From positions 434,001 to 498,000 of the forward strand of contig NZ_CP124750.1 in assembly GCF_029962605.1 (NCBI RefSeq): a stretch of DNA of 64,000 nucleotides, read 5' to 3'. The number at the start of each line of letters is the position of its first letter. The first letter of the stretch is position 1. The translations under genes were made by a program, and so were the position numbers. Source of the stretch: Serratia sarumanii. GTDB lineage: Bacteria > Pseudomonadota > Gammaproteobacteria > Enterobacterales > Enterobacteriaceae. Below the pieces are notes generated by a model that worked only from the letters and a program-made list of their open reading frames with translations, was not told the origin of the DNA and did not search any database. Shown here piece by piece: positions 1-8,893 of this stretch.

Positions 1-21
1 CGGCCCCAGTGCGTATTTCAT
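1..21 (-). CDS. ubiV: UbiV, N-terminal fragment (gene continues beyond the left edge)
   Basis: Only the first seven codons are inside the window. They read MKYALGP, which matches the start of E. coli UbiV (MKYSLGP). UbiV is a U32-family iron-sulfur protein that works with UbiU in oxygen-independent hydroxylation of ubiquinone precursors. The start lies 11 bases after the ubiU stop on the same strand, with a GGAGGAAAC ribosome binding site between them, as expected for a ubiU-ubiV operon. Confidence 0.8.
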
Positions 22-32
22 GTTTCCTCCGG

Positions 33-1028
33 CTACTGCCATTTGCGGTGATAGGCGCCCAGCGTGGTCTGGGTGCCCTCGGACATCGCGCCCAGCGTCT
101 CCATCCAGGCGGCGTCGGCGCGGTAGGCGGCCGGATCGGCCTGGCAACGGTCGATCGCCTGGCGCCAGACGCGCGCCACCTGGCTGACGTAAGCCGGGCT
201 GCGCTGGCGGCCTTCGATCTTCACCGAGGCGATGTTGGCGGCCAGCAGCTCCGGCAGCAGCTCCAGCGTATTGAGGCTGGTGGGCTCTTCCAGCGCGTGG
301 TAGCGCACGTCGTCCACCAGATAGCGGCCCTTGCACAGCGTCGGGTAGCCGGCGTTTTCATGGTCCTGATAGCGGTCGATCAGCACGTCGTTCAGGCGCG
401 ACTCCATGCCCTGCGGGGTTTGCTGCCAGCGCACGAACCGTGCCGGCGAACAGGCGCCGACGGTGTTCGGCGATTCGCCGGTCAGGTAGGAAGAGAGATA
501 GCAGCGCCCCTCGGCCATGATACACAGGCTGCCGAAGGCGAACACTTCCAGCGGCACCGGGCTGGTGCGGGCCAGCTGTTTCACCTGATGCATCGACAGC
601 ACGCGCGGCAGCACCACCCGGCCTACCTCGAAGTTGCGCTGGTAGAAACGGATCGCCTCCTCGTTGGTGGCGGAGGCCTGCACCGAAACGTGGCGCTCCA
701 GCTGCGGGTAGCGCTGGGCGGCGTATTCCAGCATCGCCAGATCCGCCAGAATCAGCGCGTCGGCGCCCAGCTGGGCCGCCATATCCACCGCACGCTGCCA
801 GCGGGCGTAGCCGTCGGGATGGGCGAAGGTGTTGATGGCGATATGCAGCTTGCGGCCGTGGCGATGCACGTAATCGACCGCTTCCTGCAGCTTTTTCTCG
901 GTGAAGTTGAGGCCGGCGAAGTGGCGCGCGTTGGTATCGTCTTTCAGACCGATGTAAACGGCGTCGGCGCCGTTATCCACCGCGGCCTTCAGGGCCGGCA
1001 GGTTGCCGGCGGGACAAAGCAGCTCCAT
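33..1028 (-). CDS. ubiU: UbiU, O2-independent ubiquinone biosynthesis protein (U32 family)
   Basis: UbiU forms a complex with UbiV that carries out anaerobic hydroxylation steps of ubiquinone synthesis. The 331 residues equal the length of the E. coli protein (formerly YhbU). The start MELLCPAGN is chosen because it is the conserved family start; upstream in-frame methionines would add non-conserved residues. The U32 barrel runs through most of the protein. Cysteines expected to hold a 4Fe-4S cluster are visible in the segments SLCIMAEGRCYLSS, VGACSPARF and YPTLCKGRYLV. The gene is divergent from ubiT, as in E. coli. Confidence 0.95.
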   Translation of the reverse strand: MELLCPAGNLPALKAAVDNGADAVYIGLKDDTNARHFAGLNFTEKKLQEAVDYVHRHGRKLHIAINTFAHPDGYARWQRAVDMAAQLGADALILADLAMLEYAAQRYPQLERHVSVQASATNEEAIRFYQRNFEVGRVVLPRVLSMHQVKQLARTSPVPLEVFAFGSLCIMAEGRCYLSSYLTGESPNTVGACSPARFVRWQQTPQGMESRLNDVLIDRYQDHENAGYPTLCKGRYLVDDVRYHALEEPTSLNTLELLPELLAANIASVKIEGRQRSPAYVSQVARVWRQAIDRCQADPAAYRADAAWMETLGAMSEGTQTTLGAYHRKWQ

Positions 1029-1280
1029 AGATTTATCCTGGCTTAGCCGTGCGCCCGGCCGGGCGCACGCTGTCTTTAAAGGTTGCCGACGGCGGTGTTC
1101 CGCCGGCAAACGCGAATCGGGGAGGCCATTTTAGGCAAAGGGGCGTACACAGGTTTTGATTTGGGGCAGCTTATGGCGTATTGATAAACATGGCGGTGAA
1201 ATGCACTATTTGTTGATATAGACCGCTGAAGCCGCGCGCCAGTGTGGCAAAATAGCGGTAGTCCGTATTGAAAGGAGTGG
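1029..1280. promoter_or_regulatory. Divergent ubiU/ubiT promoter region
   Basis: This 252-bp AT-richer spacer must hold the promoters of ubiUV (leftward) and ubiT (rightward). In E. coli the ubiUV promoter responds to Fnr. Here I see only FNR-like half sites, for example TTGAT at 1181-1185 and a second near 1215; no complete TTGAT-N4-ATCAA site is visible. An AAGGAG ribosome binding site for ubiT is at 1272-1277. Confidence 0.5.
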
Positions 1281-1808
1281 ATGACCGTGTTGGAACAACT
1301 ACGAGCACGCCTTGTGCGCCAGGGGCCGTCGCTGCTGCGCATCCCGCTGAAATTCACGCCGTTCGCCCTGCAGCGTCAGCTGCTGCAACAGGTGCTGAGC
1401 TGGCAGTTCCGCCAGGCGTTGGCGGATGGCGATCTGGAATTTCTCGAATCGCGCTGGCTGAAGATCGAAGTTCGCGATCTGGCGCTACAATGGTTTATGA
1501 CGGTAGAAAACGACAAACTGGTGGTCAGCCAGCACGCCGAGGCGGACGTCAGCTTCAGCGGCGACGCCAACGATCTGATCCTGATCGCGGCGCGCAAGCA
1601 AGATCCGGATACGCTGTTCTTTCAGCGTCGGCTGCAGATTGAAGGGGATACCGAATTGGGCCTGTATGTGAAAAATTTGATGGACGCTATCGAGCTGGAA
1701 AGCATGCCTGTGCCGCTGCGCATGGGGCTGTTGCAGTTGGCTGATTTTGTCGAAGCAGGGTTGCAGGAGGGCACGGCGTCGGCTTCCCGTGTGGCGGTAT
1801 CATGCTGA
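1281..1808 (+). CDS. ubiT: UbiT, SCP2-domain ubiquinone biosynthesis accessory factor
   Basis: UbiT is a small SCP2 lipid-binding protein needed for ubiquinone synthesis without oxygen, where it stands in for UbiJ as lipid carrier. The 175 residues match E. coli YhbT in length and sequence type. The N-terminal part is basic and amphipathic, and the SCP2 fold covers roughly residues 40-145. The ATG follows AAGGAG at a good distance. The last bases overlap the start of the acetyltransferase gene by 7 bp, so the two are translationally linked. It is divergent from ubiU. Confidence 0.93.
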   Translation: MTVLEQLRARLVRQGPSLLRIPLKFTPFALQRQLLQQVLSWQFRQALADGDLEFLESRWLKIEVRDLALQWFMTVENDKLVVSQHAEADVSFSGDANDLILIAARKQDPDTLFFQRRLQIEGDTELGLYVKNLMDAIELESMPVPLRMGLLQLADFVEAGLQEGTASASRVAVSC

Positions 1809-2305
1809 TCCGCGTAGAGATCCCGGTAGACGCGGCGGGCATAGACGCCTTGCTGCGCCGCGCCTTTGGCCGCGACGACGAAGCCGATCTGGTGCAGCAG
1901 CTGCGCGAAGACGGCCTGCTGACGCTGGGCGTGGTCGCCACTGACGACGAAGGCGGGGTGGTGGGTTACGCCGCGTTCAGCCCGGTGGACGTGGCCGGCG
2001 AAGATCGCCAATGGGTGGCGCTGGCGCCGCTGGCGGTAGATGAAAGCCTGCGCCGCCAGGGGCTGGCTGAAAAACTGGTGTACGAAGGCTTGGATTCGTT
2101 GAACGAATTCAGCTACGCCGCGGTGGTGGTGCTGGGCGATCCGGCCTACTACGGCCGCTTCGGTTTTAAACCGGCCGCCGCCTATGGCCTGAACTGCCGC
2201 TGGCCGGACACGGAAAGCGCATTCCAGGTGTATCCGCTGGCGGAAGACGCCCTGAACGGCGTCAGCGGCGAAGTGGCTTTTTCGGCGCCGTTTAATCGCT
2301 TTTAA
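1802..2305 (+). CDS. yhbS: YhbS, GNAT-family N-acetyltransferase
   Basis: A 167-residue single-domain GNAT protein with the same length and gene position as E. coli YhbS. The acetyl-CoA pyrophosphate-binding motif is visible as RRQGLAEKL near residues 84-92, and the conserved YYGRFGF segment follows near residue 118. The natural substrate is not established from sequence. The start overlaps the end of ubiT by 7 bp, and the 3' end overlaps the convergent yhbQ by 14 bp. Confidence 0.88.
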   Translation: MLIRVEIPVDAAGIDALLRRAFGRDDEADLVQQLREDGLLTLGVVATDDEGGVVGYAAFSPVDVAGEDRQWVALAPLAVDESLRRQGLAEKLVYEGLDSLNEFSYAAVVVLGDPAYYGRFGFKPAAAYGLNCRWPDTESAFQVYPLAEDALNGVSGEVAFSAPFNRF

Positions 2306-2597
2306 CGACCGGCAATAGATACTCCAACGACAGCGGCGGGTGATTCACCAGCCGCTCTTTTTGTATTTTGCTCAGCTGTTTGACGCGGTATTCCAGCTTC
2401 AGCGCCGTTGAGCGATCCCCCACCTGGCAGTGAAATGCCAGCGTCAGTTCCCCTTTTCCGCGCAGCGCCTTGGCGCCTTTGCCGGCTTGATGCTGCGCCA
2501 GGCGGCGCGCCACGTCGGTGGTGATGCCGGTATACAGCATGCCGCTCGGTAAACGCAGCATGTAGAGGTGCCAGGGAGTGGGGGAAGTGTCGGTCAT
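2292..2597 (-). CDS. yhbQ: YhbQ, GIY-YIG domain protein
   Basis: A 101-residue protein made of a single GIY-YIG nuclease domain. The motif appears as LYMLRL followed by LYTGITTD, with the conserved arginine in VARRLAQH. E. coli YhbQ has 100 residues and the same gene position. The family includes DNA endonucleases such as UvrC and homing enzymes; short stand-alone members act on DNA, but their cellular role is not clear. It is convergent with yhbS. Confidence 0.9.
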   Translation of the reverse strand: MTDTSPTPWHLYMLRLPSGMLYTGITTDVARRLAQHQAGKGAKALRGKGELTLAFHCQVGDRSTALKLEYRVKQLSKIQKERLVNHPPLSLEYLLPVVKSD

Positions 2598-2683
2598 CGT
2601 ACGCCGTTTCGGTGGCCAGGGTCGGCGTATGATGGCATGTTCGTCATCACAATCCCATCCCCGGCCGCCGGTGCCCTATCGCT

Positions 2684-4000
2684 TTACCCCTTTTTTCCCG
2701 CCAGCTCGAAGCGCGGCGAAACGATGCCATACAGCGTCCAGCCGAGGAAGGTGGCGATGGCGCCCCACATCATCGCTTCCTCACCGGAGCTGTAGAGCGC
2801 GTAGAAGCTGTACAGCGCGCCGATGCCGGCGATGATATTGGCGATGCGCGCCTTGTTGTCCGGCACCTTCGCCACTTTCTGAATAATGACCAGCGCCGCC
2901 ATCGACAGGATGTAAGGGATGATGTTGGTCACCACCGCCAGGTTCACCAGCACGTTGAACTGCTTGTTCAGCGACGGGCTGATAGTCATCAGCGACAGGC
3001 CGCTCTGGATGACGACGATGGTCAACATGCCTTTAACCGGCGCGTCGGCCTTGCTCAGCTTGGAGAAGATTTTCGGGAAGAAGCCGCTGTCGGCGGAGGA
3101 TTTGAACACCTGAGCGATGGTGAACTGCCAGCCGAGCAGCGAGCCGACGCAGGACATCACCATCAACGCCATGATGATCTTGCCGACCGCCGGGTTGAAC
3201 ATGTGGGAGAACGCCAGCCCGAACGGTGCGGTGGAGTTGGCCAGATCCATGTTCGGCACGATGCCGGCGATCACGTTGGTTGAAATGATATAGATCACCG
3301 CCGCGCTTAGGGTGCCGCCCAGTACGGCGATCGGCACGTTGCGCTCCGGGTTTTCCACCACGTCGGTGTTGGCGCAGGCGGATTCCAGCCCCAGGAACGC
3401 CCACAGGGTCATCGAGATCGAGGCGCCGATGGCTTCGAAGGTCGGCACCTGATGCGGGTTCCAGGCGGCGACGTAGGCGCTGCCGCTGAACCAGTACCAG
3501 CCGATGACCGAGATGCCCACCACCGGAATGATCACGCCCCAGACAGTGATGCCGCTGATTTTGCCGGTGATGCGCGCGCCGCCGAAGTTGGCGACGGTCG
3601 CCAGCCACAGCACGCCGATGGTGGCGATACAGATCCCGAGCGGGCTGAGGGTGGTGTCGAACAGCTCGGTGCCGTAGCCGACGGCGGAAATGGCGATGGC
3701 GATGTTGGCGATCAGCAGCGAAACGCCGTAGGTGTAGTTCGCCATAAAGTTGCCCGATTTGCCGAAGGCGTATTCGGCGTAGCCGCCCATGCCGCCGGAT
3801 TTACGGCTGAACATGCCGCATTTGGCGAAGGCGTAGGCCAGCGCCATCGAGCCGACGGCGGTCACCAGCCAGGAAACGATCGAAATCGTGCCCACTTCGG
3901 CCAGCTTGGTCGGCAGCATAATTATGCCGGAACCCATCATATTCACGGCGGTCAGGATCGTTAATTGCACGACCCCCATTTTATTATTGGACTTACTCAT
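2684..4000 (-). CDS. potE: PotE, putrescine/ornithine antiporter
   Basis: PotE is an inner-membrane APC-family carrier that exports putrescine in exchange for ornithine, completing the SpeF acid-response cycle. The protein has 438 residues (439 in E. coli) and is close to the E. coli protein along its whole length, with twelve predicted membrane segments. The conserved start GVVQLTILTAVNMMGSGI and the ESACANTDVVENPERN segment are clear. I chose MSKSNNKMGV as start, with GAGA upstream; a longer in-frame extension is not conserved. It lies 62 bp after speF on the same strand, so one transcript is likely. Confidence 0.96.
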   Translation of the reverse strand: MSKSNNKMGVVQLTILTAVNMMGSGIIMLPTKLAEVGTISIVSWLVTAVGSMALAYAFAKCGMFSRKSGGMGGYAEYAFGKSGNFMANYTYGVSLLIANIAIAISAVGYGTELFDTTLSPLGICIATIGVLWLATVANFGGARITGKISGITVWGVIIPVVGISVIGWYWFSGSAYVAAWNPHQVPTFEAIGASISMTLWAFLGLESACANTDVVENPERNVPIAVLGGTLSAAVIYIISTNVIAGIVPNMDLANSTAPFGLAFSHMFNPAVGKIIMALMVMSCVGSLLGWQFTIAQVFKSSADSGFFPKIFSKLSKADAPVKGMLTIVVIQSGLSLMTISPSLNKQFNVLVNLAVVTNIIPYILSMAALVIIQKVAKVPDNKARIANIIAGIGALYSFYALYSSGEEAMMWGAIATFLGWTLYGIVSPRFELAGKKG

Positions 4001-4062
4001 GATCATTTTCTCTTTTAGGATGCGATCCGGGCGGCGAGAATCATCGCCGCCCCGTAAGGTGA

Positions 4063-6225
4063 TTAATTTTTCATGACGTAGCCGTAAGCGCGGTTCCAAC
4101 CGTCCTCATCCTGTTGGATATAAACGCCCTGCAATTCCGGCGCGAATCCCGGCAATAAGTTGATGCCTTCTTCCAGTGCCAGGAAATAACGCTGCGCGGC
4201 GCCGCCCCAAATTTCACCGGGCACCACGCACAGCACGCCAGGAGGGTAAGGCAGGGCGCCTTCGGCGGCGATGCGGCCCTCGGCTTTAGCCAGCGAGACC
4301 AATTCCACATTGCCGCGCACGAACTCGGTATTGGCGTCCTGCGGATTCATCACCACGCGCGGGAAATAACTTTTTCGGAACATCTCTTTTTGCAGTTCTT
4401 TAACGTCGTAGCTGACGTAAAGGTCGTGCATTTCCTGGCACAGCTGGCGGATGGTGTAGTTTTTGTAGCGCTGCTGGTGGTTTTTATAGACCGCAGGCAG
4501 CACCTCGCTGAGCAGGGAGTTTTGCTCGATGTGCTGCTCGAAGCGGGCGATCAGGGCCACCAGATGCTGCATCTTGGCGATGTCTTCCGCCGGCGTCAGC
4601 AGGAACAGGATCGAGTTGAGATCGCATTTTTCCGGCACGATGCCGTTTTCACGCAGGTAGTTGGCCAGAATGGTCGCCGGGATGCCGAACTCGCTGTAGC
4701 TGCCGGTGGCGGTATCGATGCCCGGCGTGGTGAGCAGCAGTTTGCACGGATCGACGAAGTACTGCGATTCGGCATAGCCCTCAAAGGCGTGCCATTTCTC
4801 GCCGGGCACGAAGTTGAAGAAGCGCAGATCGTTGGCCATCGCCGCGGTGTCATAGGCCTGCCACGGCTTGCCGTCGATCTGATCCGGCACGAACGGTTTG
4901 ATCATCGTACAGGTATCCAGCAGCATTTTGCGCGCTTCGATCCCCACGCGCACGCACTCCTGCCACAGACGCTGGCCGCTTTTGCCCTCGTGCATCTTGG
5001 CGTTGACGTCCAGCGCGGCGAACAGCGGGTAGAACGGGCTGGTAGAGGCGTGCAGCATGAAGGCGTTGTTGAAGCGCTTGTGGTTGCAGTAGCGGCTCTG
5101 CCCCTTGATGTGCTTGTCTTTTTTGTGGATCTGCGAGGTTTGTGAGAAGCCGGCCTGCTGTTTGTGCACCGACTGGGTGACGATGATGCCGGGATCGTTT
5201 TCGTTCAGCTCCAGCAGCAGCGGCGAGCAGTCTTTCATCATCGGAATGAACTGCTCATAGCCCACCCAGGCGGAGTCGAACAGGATGTAGTCGCACAGGT
5301 GGCCAATCTTGTCGACCACCTGGCGGGCGTTGTAGATGGTGCCGTCGTAGGTGCCGAGCTGGATGATCGCCAGGCGGAACGGGCGGGCTTCGTTGGCGCG
5401 TTCCGGCGCCACTTCGCGGATCTGTTGGCGCAGGTAGCGTTCGTCGAAGCAGTGCGCGTCGATGCCGCCGATAAAGCCGAACGGGTTGCGGGCGGTTTCC
5501 AGATACACCGGCGTGGCGCCGGCCTGGATCAACGCGCCGTGGTGGTTGGATTTATGGTTGTTGCGGTCGAACAGCACCAGATCGCCGCGCGTCAGCAGGG
5601 CGTTGGTCGCCACCTTGTTCGAGGCCGAGGTGCCGTTGAGCACGAAGTAGGTCTTGTCGGCATTGAACACCTTGGCGGCGTGCTGCTGCGCGGCGCAAGG
5701 CGCGCCTTCGTGGATCAACAGGTCGCCCAGTTTGACGTCGGCATTGCACATATCGGAGCGGAAAAGCGTTTCGCCGTAGAAGTCGAAGAACTGGCGGCCC
5801 GCCGGATGTTTACGGAAGAACTCGCCGCCCTGGTGGCCGGGGCAGGCGAAGGTGGCGTTGCCCATTTCCACGTACTGCGTCAGCGTATTGAAGAACGGCG
5901 GCAGCAGCTCACTCTCATATTTGGCGGCGGCGGCCTCCAGCTGTTTGCCGTAGAACTGGGTATTCTTGCCGCACAGCTCAAACACGCCATGCAGCGCCGG
6001 CAATACGGCGTTATCCAGCTCTTCTTCGCAGCAGACGGCGACGAACAGCGGAATGTTCAGGCCGTGCTCTTCAATGCGCGCCACCATGCCGTGCGTGACG
6101 TCGTCTACCGACAGCACGATGGCGGCGACGTCATTGAAATCGCTGTGATGCACATCGACGATGTCGCGTTCAGTTTCAAAGCAGCCGAGGGTTTGGGTGT
6201 TGGCGGCAATTTTTAATTTTTTCAT
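4063..6225 (-). CDS. speF: SpeF, inducible ornithine decarboxylase
   Basis: A PLP enzyme that converts ornithine to putrescine and CO2 and consumes a proton, giving acid resistance together with PotE. It has 720 residues from the ATG of MKKLKI; an ATG three codons upstream is also possible. The order is a response-regulator-like wing domain (about residues 1-105), a large PLP domain and a C-terminal domain. The PLP lysine lies in SVHKQQAGFSQ, about residue 355. The acid/PLP-family segment CPGHQGGEFF is intact. Expression is probably controlled by the SpeFL leader peptide encoded upstream. Confidence 0.97.
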   Translation of the reverse strand: MKKLKIAANTQTLGCFETERDIVDVHHSDFNDVAAIVLSVDDVTHGMVARIEEHGLNIPLFVAVCCEEELDNAVLPALHGVFELCGKNTQFYGKQLEAAAAKYESELLPPFFNTLTQYVEMGNATFACPGHQGGEFFRKHPAGRQFFDFYGETLFRSDMCNADVKLGDLLIHEGAPCAAQQHAAKVFNADKTYFVLNGTSASNKVATNALLTRGDLVLFDRNNHKSNHHGALIQAGATPVYLETARNPFGFIGGIDAHCFDERYLRQQIREVAPERANEARPFRLAIIQLGTYDGTIYNARQVVDKIGHLCDYILFDSAWVGYEQFIPMMKDCSPLLLELNENDPGIIVTQSVHKQQAGFSQTSQIHKKDKHIKGQSRYCNHKRFNNAFMLHASTSPFYPLFAALDVNAKMHEGKSGQRLWQECVRVGIEARKMLLDTCTMIKPFVPDQIDGKPWQAYDTAAMANDLRFFNFVPGEKWHAFEGYAESQYFVDPCKLLLTTPGIDTATGSYSEFGIPATILANYLRENGIVPEKCDLNSILFLLTPAEDIAKMQHLVALIARFEQHIEQNSLLSEVLPAVYKNHQQRYKNYTIRQLCQEMHDLYVSYDVKELQKEMFRKSYFPRVVMNPQDANTEFVRGNVELVSLAKAEGRIAAEGALPYPPGVLCVVPGEIWGGAAQRYFLALEEGINLLPGFAPELQGVYIQQDEDGWNRAYGYVMKN

Positions 6226-6499
6226 TTTTCTCATTCTTCAGGCAAAGGCAGTCCGTCGGCAAATAATTCCATTTGCCGCTAACGCCTTCACGAAAATAAA
6301 GGTGTGCGAGAACCCAGCGATGCCGAAAGGCATTAACTGTGTTCGTTGTTTTATTTAGCTTGGATGCGCTTGGCCGAAATTAAGAATGAATTGCGTGTCC
6401 TTCCCGGTTAGCGAGAAAGCGATATTATCACCGGCGTGCGGAGAATAAATAAAAACGCAATGACACTCTTATCAACAGCGTAAGAGCGAGGGGAGAGGG
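6226..6499 (-). promoter_or_regulatory. speFL-speF leader RNA spacer
   Basis: This is 274 bases of untranslated leader between the SpeFL stop codon and speF. Directly after the SpeFL stop the transcript is rich in C and poor in G (minus strand, 6483-6502, reads CCCTCTCCCCTCGC), which is what a Rho loading site looks like. In E. coli and Salmonella, ornithine-dependent ribosome stalling on speFL prevents Rho-dependent termination in this interval. Here the same logic is inferred from the arrangement. Confidence 0.55.
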
Positions 6500-6604
6500 T
6501 TATCTGTAGTTGAAGAATGCGAAGCTAAAGCAGCTGCGATGAGCCATCATCATAATATGGGTTGTGCGCCTGATATGCGCCATTTTGCGGTTATTGTTTT
6601 CCAT
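6500..6604 (-). CDS. speFL: SpeFL, ornithine-sensing arrest leader peptide
   Basis: A 34-codon ORF upstream of speF on the same strand, with AAGGTGG ten bases before its ATG. It aligns without gaps to the 34-residue E. coli SpeFL. Identical parts include MENNNR at residues 1-6, HIRRTTHIMM at 10-19, AHR at 21-23, Phe26, Phe28, FFN at 30-32 and Arg34. E. coli SpeFL stalls the ribosome near its end when ornithine binds in the exit tunnel. The stop is followed by a C-rich stretch. Length and conservation leave little doubt about identity. Confidence 0.95.
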   Translation of the reverse strand: MENNNRKMAHIRRTTHIMMMAHRSCFSFAFFNYR

Positions 6605-7037
6605 TTTCTAATCCACCTTGCTGAGTGAAAAGATGGCGCTATTTTAACGCAAGGTTGGCTAAAAATCGTGATGAATGTCACATAAATGCCGGTGTTTATA
6701 AATAACTATTCATTGATTATGCAATGAGTTGCATAAACAGCGTTCAGGTGGGCCAACGGGCTTGTAAACGAATTGCTAATCGACTCCGGTCGGGTGCGCT
6801 AAATTTGCGTATCGTCAGGATGGGAATAAAAGAACCGGTCGAATAAGCGGTTGCATAATGATCAAATAAATCCGTCTTGTATTTTTTATGTTATAAATCT
6901 TTTTCGGGCCTAAGTTAATAAAAATGCATTTATTGTGTTTTTATATTCAATTTGGTTTTTTGATGATTATCGTTATTTGTGACTCGCCTCAACAACGCAG
7001 GGTAAGATGAAGTGAGTGAACAGGGAGGCGAGTAACC
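6605..7037. promoter_or_regulatory. Divergent speFL/yhbP intergenic region with TTGCATAA palindromes
   Basis: This 433-bp AT-rich stretch has no credible gene. It must hold the leftward promoter of speFL-speF-potE and the rightward promoter of yhbP. A perfect palindrome with 8-bp arms, TTATGCAA-TGAG-TTGCATAA, lies at 6717-6736, and the half site TTGCATAA recurs at 6851-6858. These could be operators, but I cannot assign a regulator. Confidence 0.5.
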
Positions 7038-7478
7038 TTGAATACCCCAGAACAACGGCAGCAGATTGCGGATTTCATCGGCAAACAACACGTCTTGACG
7101 CTGTGCGCCGGCGACGGCCTCGACATGTGGTGCGCCAACTGTTTTTACGTGTTCGACGCCGCGGCGATGGCGCTGTGGCTGATGACCGAACCGCACACCC
7201 GCCACGGCGGGCTGATGCTGAACAACGGCCGGGTGGTCGGCACCATCGCGCCGAAGCCGAAAAGCATCGCGCTGATCCGCGGCGTGCAGTATCGCGCCGA
7301 GGCGGTGCTGCTGAGCGGCGAAGAAGCCGAGGCGGCGCGCGCGCGTTACTGCAAGCGCTTCCCGATCGCCAGGGCGATGAAAGCCTCGGTTTGGCGGCTG
7401 GATCTGCACGAGGTGAAGATGACCGACAACACCCTCGGCTTCGGCAAGAAGCTGCATTGGGCGCGGTCTATACTTTAA
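7038..7478 (+). CDS. yhbP: YhbP, PNPOx-like flavin-binding split-barrel protein (UPF0306)
   Basis: A 146-residue protein matching E. coli YhbP (147 residues). The conserved stretches are [20 protein letters not shown] and a C-terminal [10 protein letters not shown]. The fold is the pyridoxamine-phosphate-oxidase split barrel; the reaction is unknown. The start is a TTG codon. I chose it because GGAGG sits 9 bases upstream and the protein then begins at the family's usual point; no ATG is available before the conserved region. Confidence 0.88.
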   Translation: MNTPEQRQQIADFIGKQHVLTLCAGDGLDMWCANCFYVFDAAAMALWLMTEPHTRHGGLMLNNGRVVGTIAPKPKSIALIRGVQYRAEAVLLSGEEAEAARARYCKRFPIARAMKASVWRLDLHEVKMTDNTLGFGKKLHWARSIL

Positions 7479-7508
7479 GTCGACGTATTGATTACAACGG
7501 GAGATTGC

Positions 7509-8141
7509 ATGGCGCGAGCACTGTTAGTCGGCGCAACCGGGCTGGTGGGGCGCGAGTTGCTGCAGCTGTTGCAAAGCGATCCGCAGATAACGGCCATCGT
7601 GGCGCCGACGCGCACGCCGCTGCCGCCGCACGGCAAGCTGACCAACCCGGTCGGCGATGCGTTGTTCGAGCTGCTGAGCGGCCTGCAGCAGCCGGTCGAT
7701 CTGGTGTTCTGCTGCCTGGGCACCACCCGCCGGGCGGCGGGCAGCGCCGATGCCTTCCGCTACGTCGATTATCAACTGGTGGTGGAGAGCGCGCTGACCG
7801 GCCGCCGCTTGGGGGCGCGGCACTGTCTGGTGGTGAGCGCGTTGGGCGCCAACGCGGATTCCACCTTCCTGTATAACCGCACCAAAGGCGAGATGGAGCA
7901 GGCGCTGCGCGAACAGCACTGGCCGCGCCTGACGCTGGTGCGGCCTTCCATGCTGGTGGGGGATCGCCCCGCGCCGCGCCTGATGGAGCGCCTCACGCTG
8001 CCGCTGTTCAGGCTGCTGCCCGGCAAATGGCGCGCCGTTTCCGCCAAAGACGTGGCGCAAACGCTGCTGCAGCAGGCGTTCACGCCGGGCGAAGGGGTCA
8101 GGGTGCTGGAGTCGGATCGGCTGCACTGCTACCGAGGCTGA
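7509..8141 (+). CDS. yraR: YraR, NAD(P)-binding Rossmann-fold protein
   Basis: A 210-residue short-chain/epimerase-like Rossmann protein. The nucleotide-binding loop LLVGATGLVGREL is at the N-terminus, followed by CCLGTTRRAAGS, LVVSALGA and the YNRTKGEME catalytic-type segment. E. coli YraR is 211 residues and is also near yhbP and yraQ. The start at ATG-GCG-CGA has GGGAG upstream; an in-frame TTG seven codons earlier lacks support. Substrate unknown. The 3' end overlaps the convergent phnP by 44 bp. Confidence 0.88.
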   Translation: MARALLVGATGLVGRELLQLLQSDPQITAIVAPTRTPLPPHGKLTNPVGDALFELLSGLQQPVDLVFCCLGTTRRAAGSADAFRYVDYQLVVESALTGRRLGARHCLVVSALGANADSTFLYNRTKGEMEQALREQHWPRLTLVRPSMLVGDRPAPRLMERLTLPLFRLLPGKWRAVSAKDVAQTLLQQAFTPGEGVRVLESDRLHCYRG

Positions 8142-8880
8142 CGCTGAGATGATCGAACGCCAGCTCCAGCCCGGCGGGCAGTTCGTTGTCCAGCAGCCAC
8201 AGATCGAGATGATGGCTGATGTGCGTCAGCAACGTGCGTTTGGGCTGCAGCAACCGCTGCGTCTCCTGCGCGCGGGTCAGGTCGTTGTGGTTGCGCGGCG
8301 CCTGCGGCTGCGGCGGCAGGCTGCAATCGAGCACCAGAAGATCCAGCGCCACGTTTTGCAGATAGTCGGCGGTGGCCGGCGGTAGGCCGACGGTGTCGGT
8401 CAGGTAGGCCAGCGCAGCGCCCGCCGCCTGGATCAGATAGCCGTGGGTCAGTTTGGAGTGTTGCAGCGGCAGCGGGGTGATGCGCATGCCGCCCAGTTCG
8501 ACGGTGGCGAAGGGCGCCAGCGGCGGCTGAAACGCCAGAATGCCGGGGTGTTTGAACAGGTCGTCGCAGCCCTGTTCATCCGGCGGGCCATACACCGGAA
8601 TGGAATTTCCGCACCCCCAACGCAAAGGAAATAACCCCTGAACGTGATCCATGTGGTAATGTGTCAGTAAAAAACGTTGAATTTGCCCCGCCGAAAATCG
8701 CCGCTCCAAAGCCGGTAATCCCGCATCCAATAAGGTCGTTTCCCCCTGATAGTTAAGCATGGCGCTGCACGCTCGCCGTCGAAATGCCGGCTCGCGCCGC
8801 GCCCGTTGGCAGATCAGGCAGTCGCAGCCGAACACCGGCACTTGCTGCGCGCCGCCGGTGCCGAGAAAGGTCAGTTGCAT
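8098..8880 (-). CDS. phnP: PhnP, phosphoribosyl 1,2-cyclic phosphate phosphodiesterase
   Basis: PhnP hydrolyses the cyclic phosphate left after carbon-phosphorus bond cleavage, giving ribose 1,5-bisphosphate. It is a metallo-beta-lactamase-fold protein of 260 residues. The metal-binding motif THYHMDH is near residues 73-79, and later ligands lie in LTDT and LTHISHH. An N-terminal zinc site is suggested by CDCLICQRA near residues 19-27. It is the last gene of the phn operon, 13 bp after the hexapeptide transferase. Confidence 0.93.
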   Translation of the reverse strand: MQLTFLGTGGAQQVPVFGCDCLICQRARREPAFRRRACSAMLNYQGETTLLDAGLPALERRFSAGQIQRFLLTHYHMDHVQGLFPLRWGCGNSIPVYGPPDEQGCDDLFKHPGILAFQPPLAPFATVELGGMRITPLPLQHSKLTHGYLIQAAGAALAYLTDTVGLPPATADYLQNVALDLLVLDCSLPPQPQAPRNHNDLTRAQETQRLLQPKRTLLTHISHHLDLWLLDNELPAGLELAFDHLSVSLGSSAADPTPAP

Positions 8881-8893
8881 CGCTCCCCCTCCG

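Noticed and set aside
1151..1220. FNR boxes in the ubiU/ubiT spacer
   Set aside because: Only TTGAT or ATCAA half sites are present; the opposite halves match poorly, so a functional site cannot be claimed from sequence.
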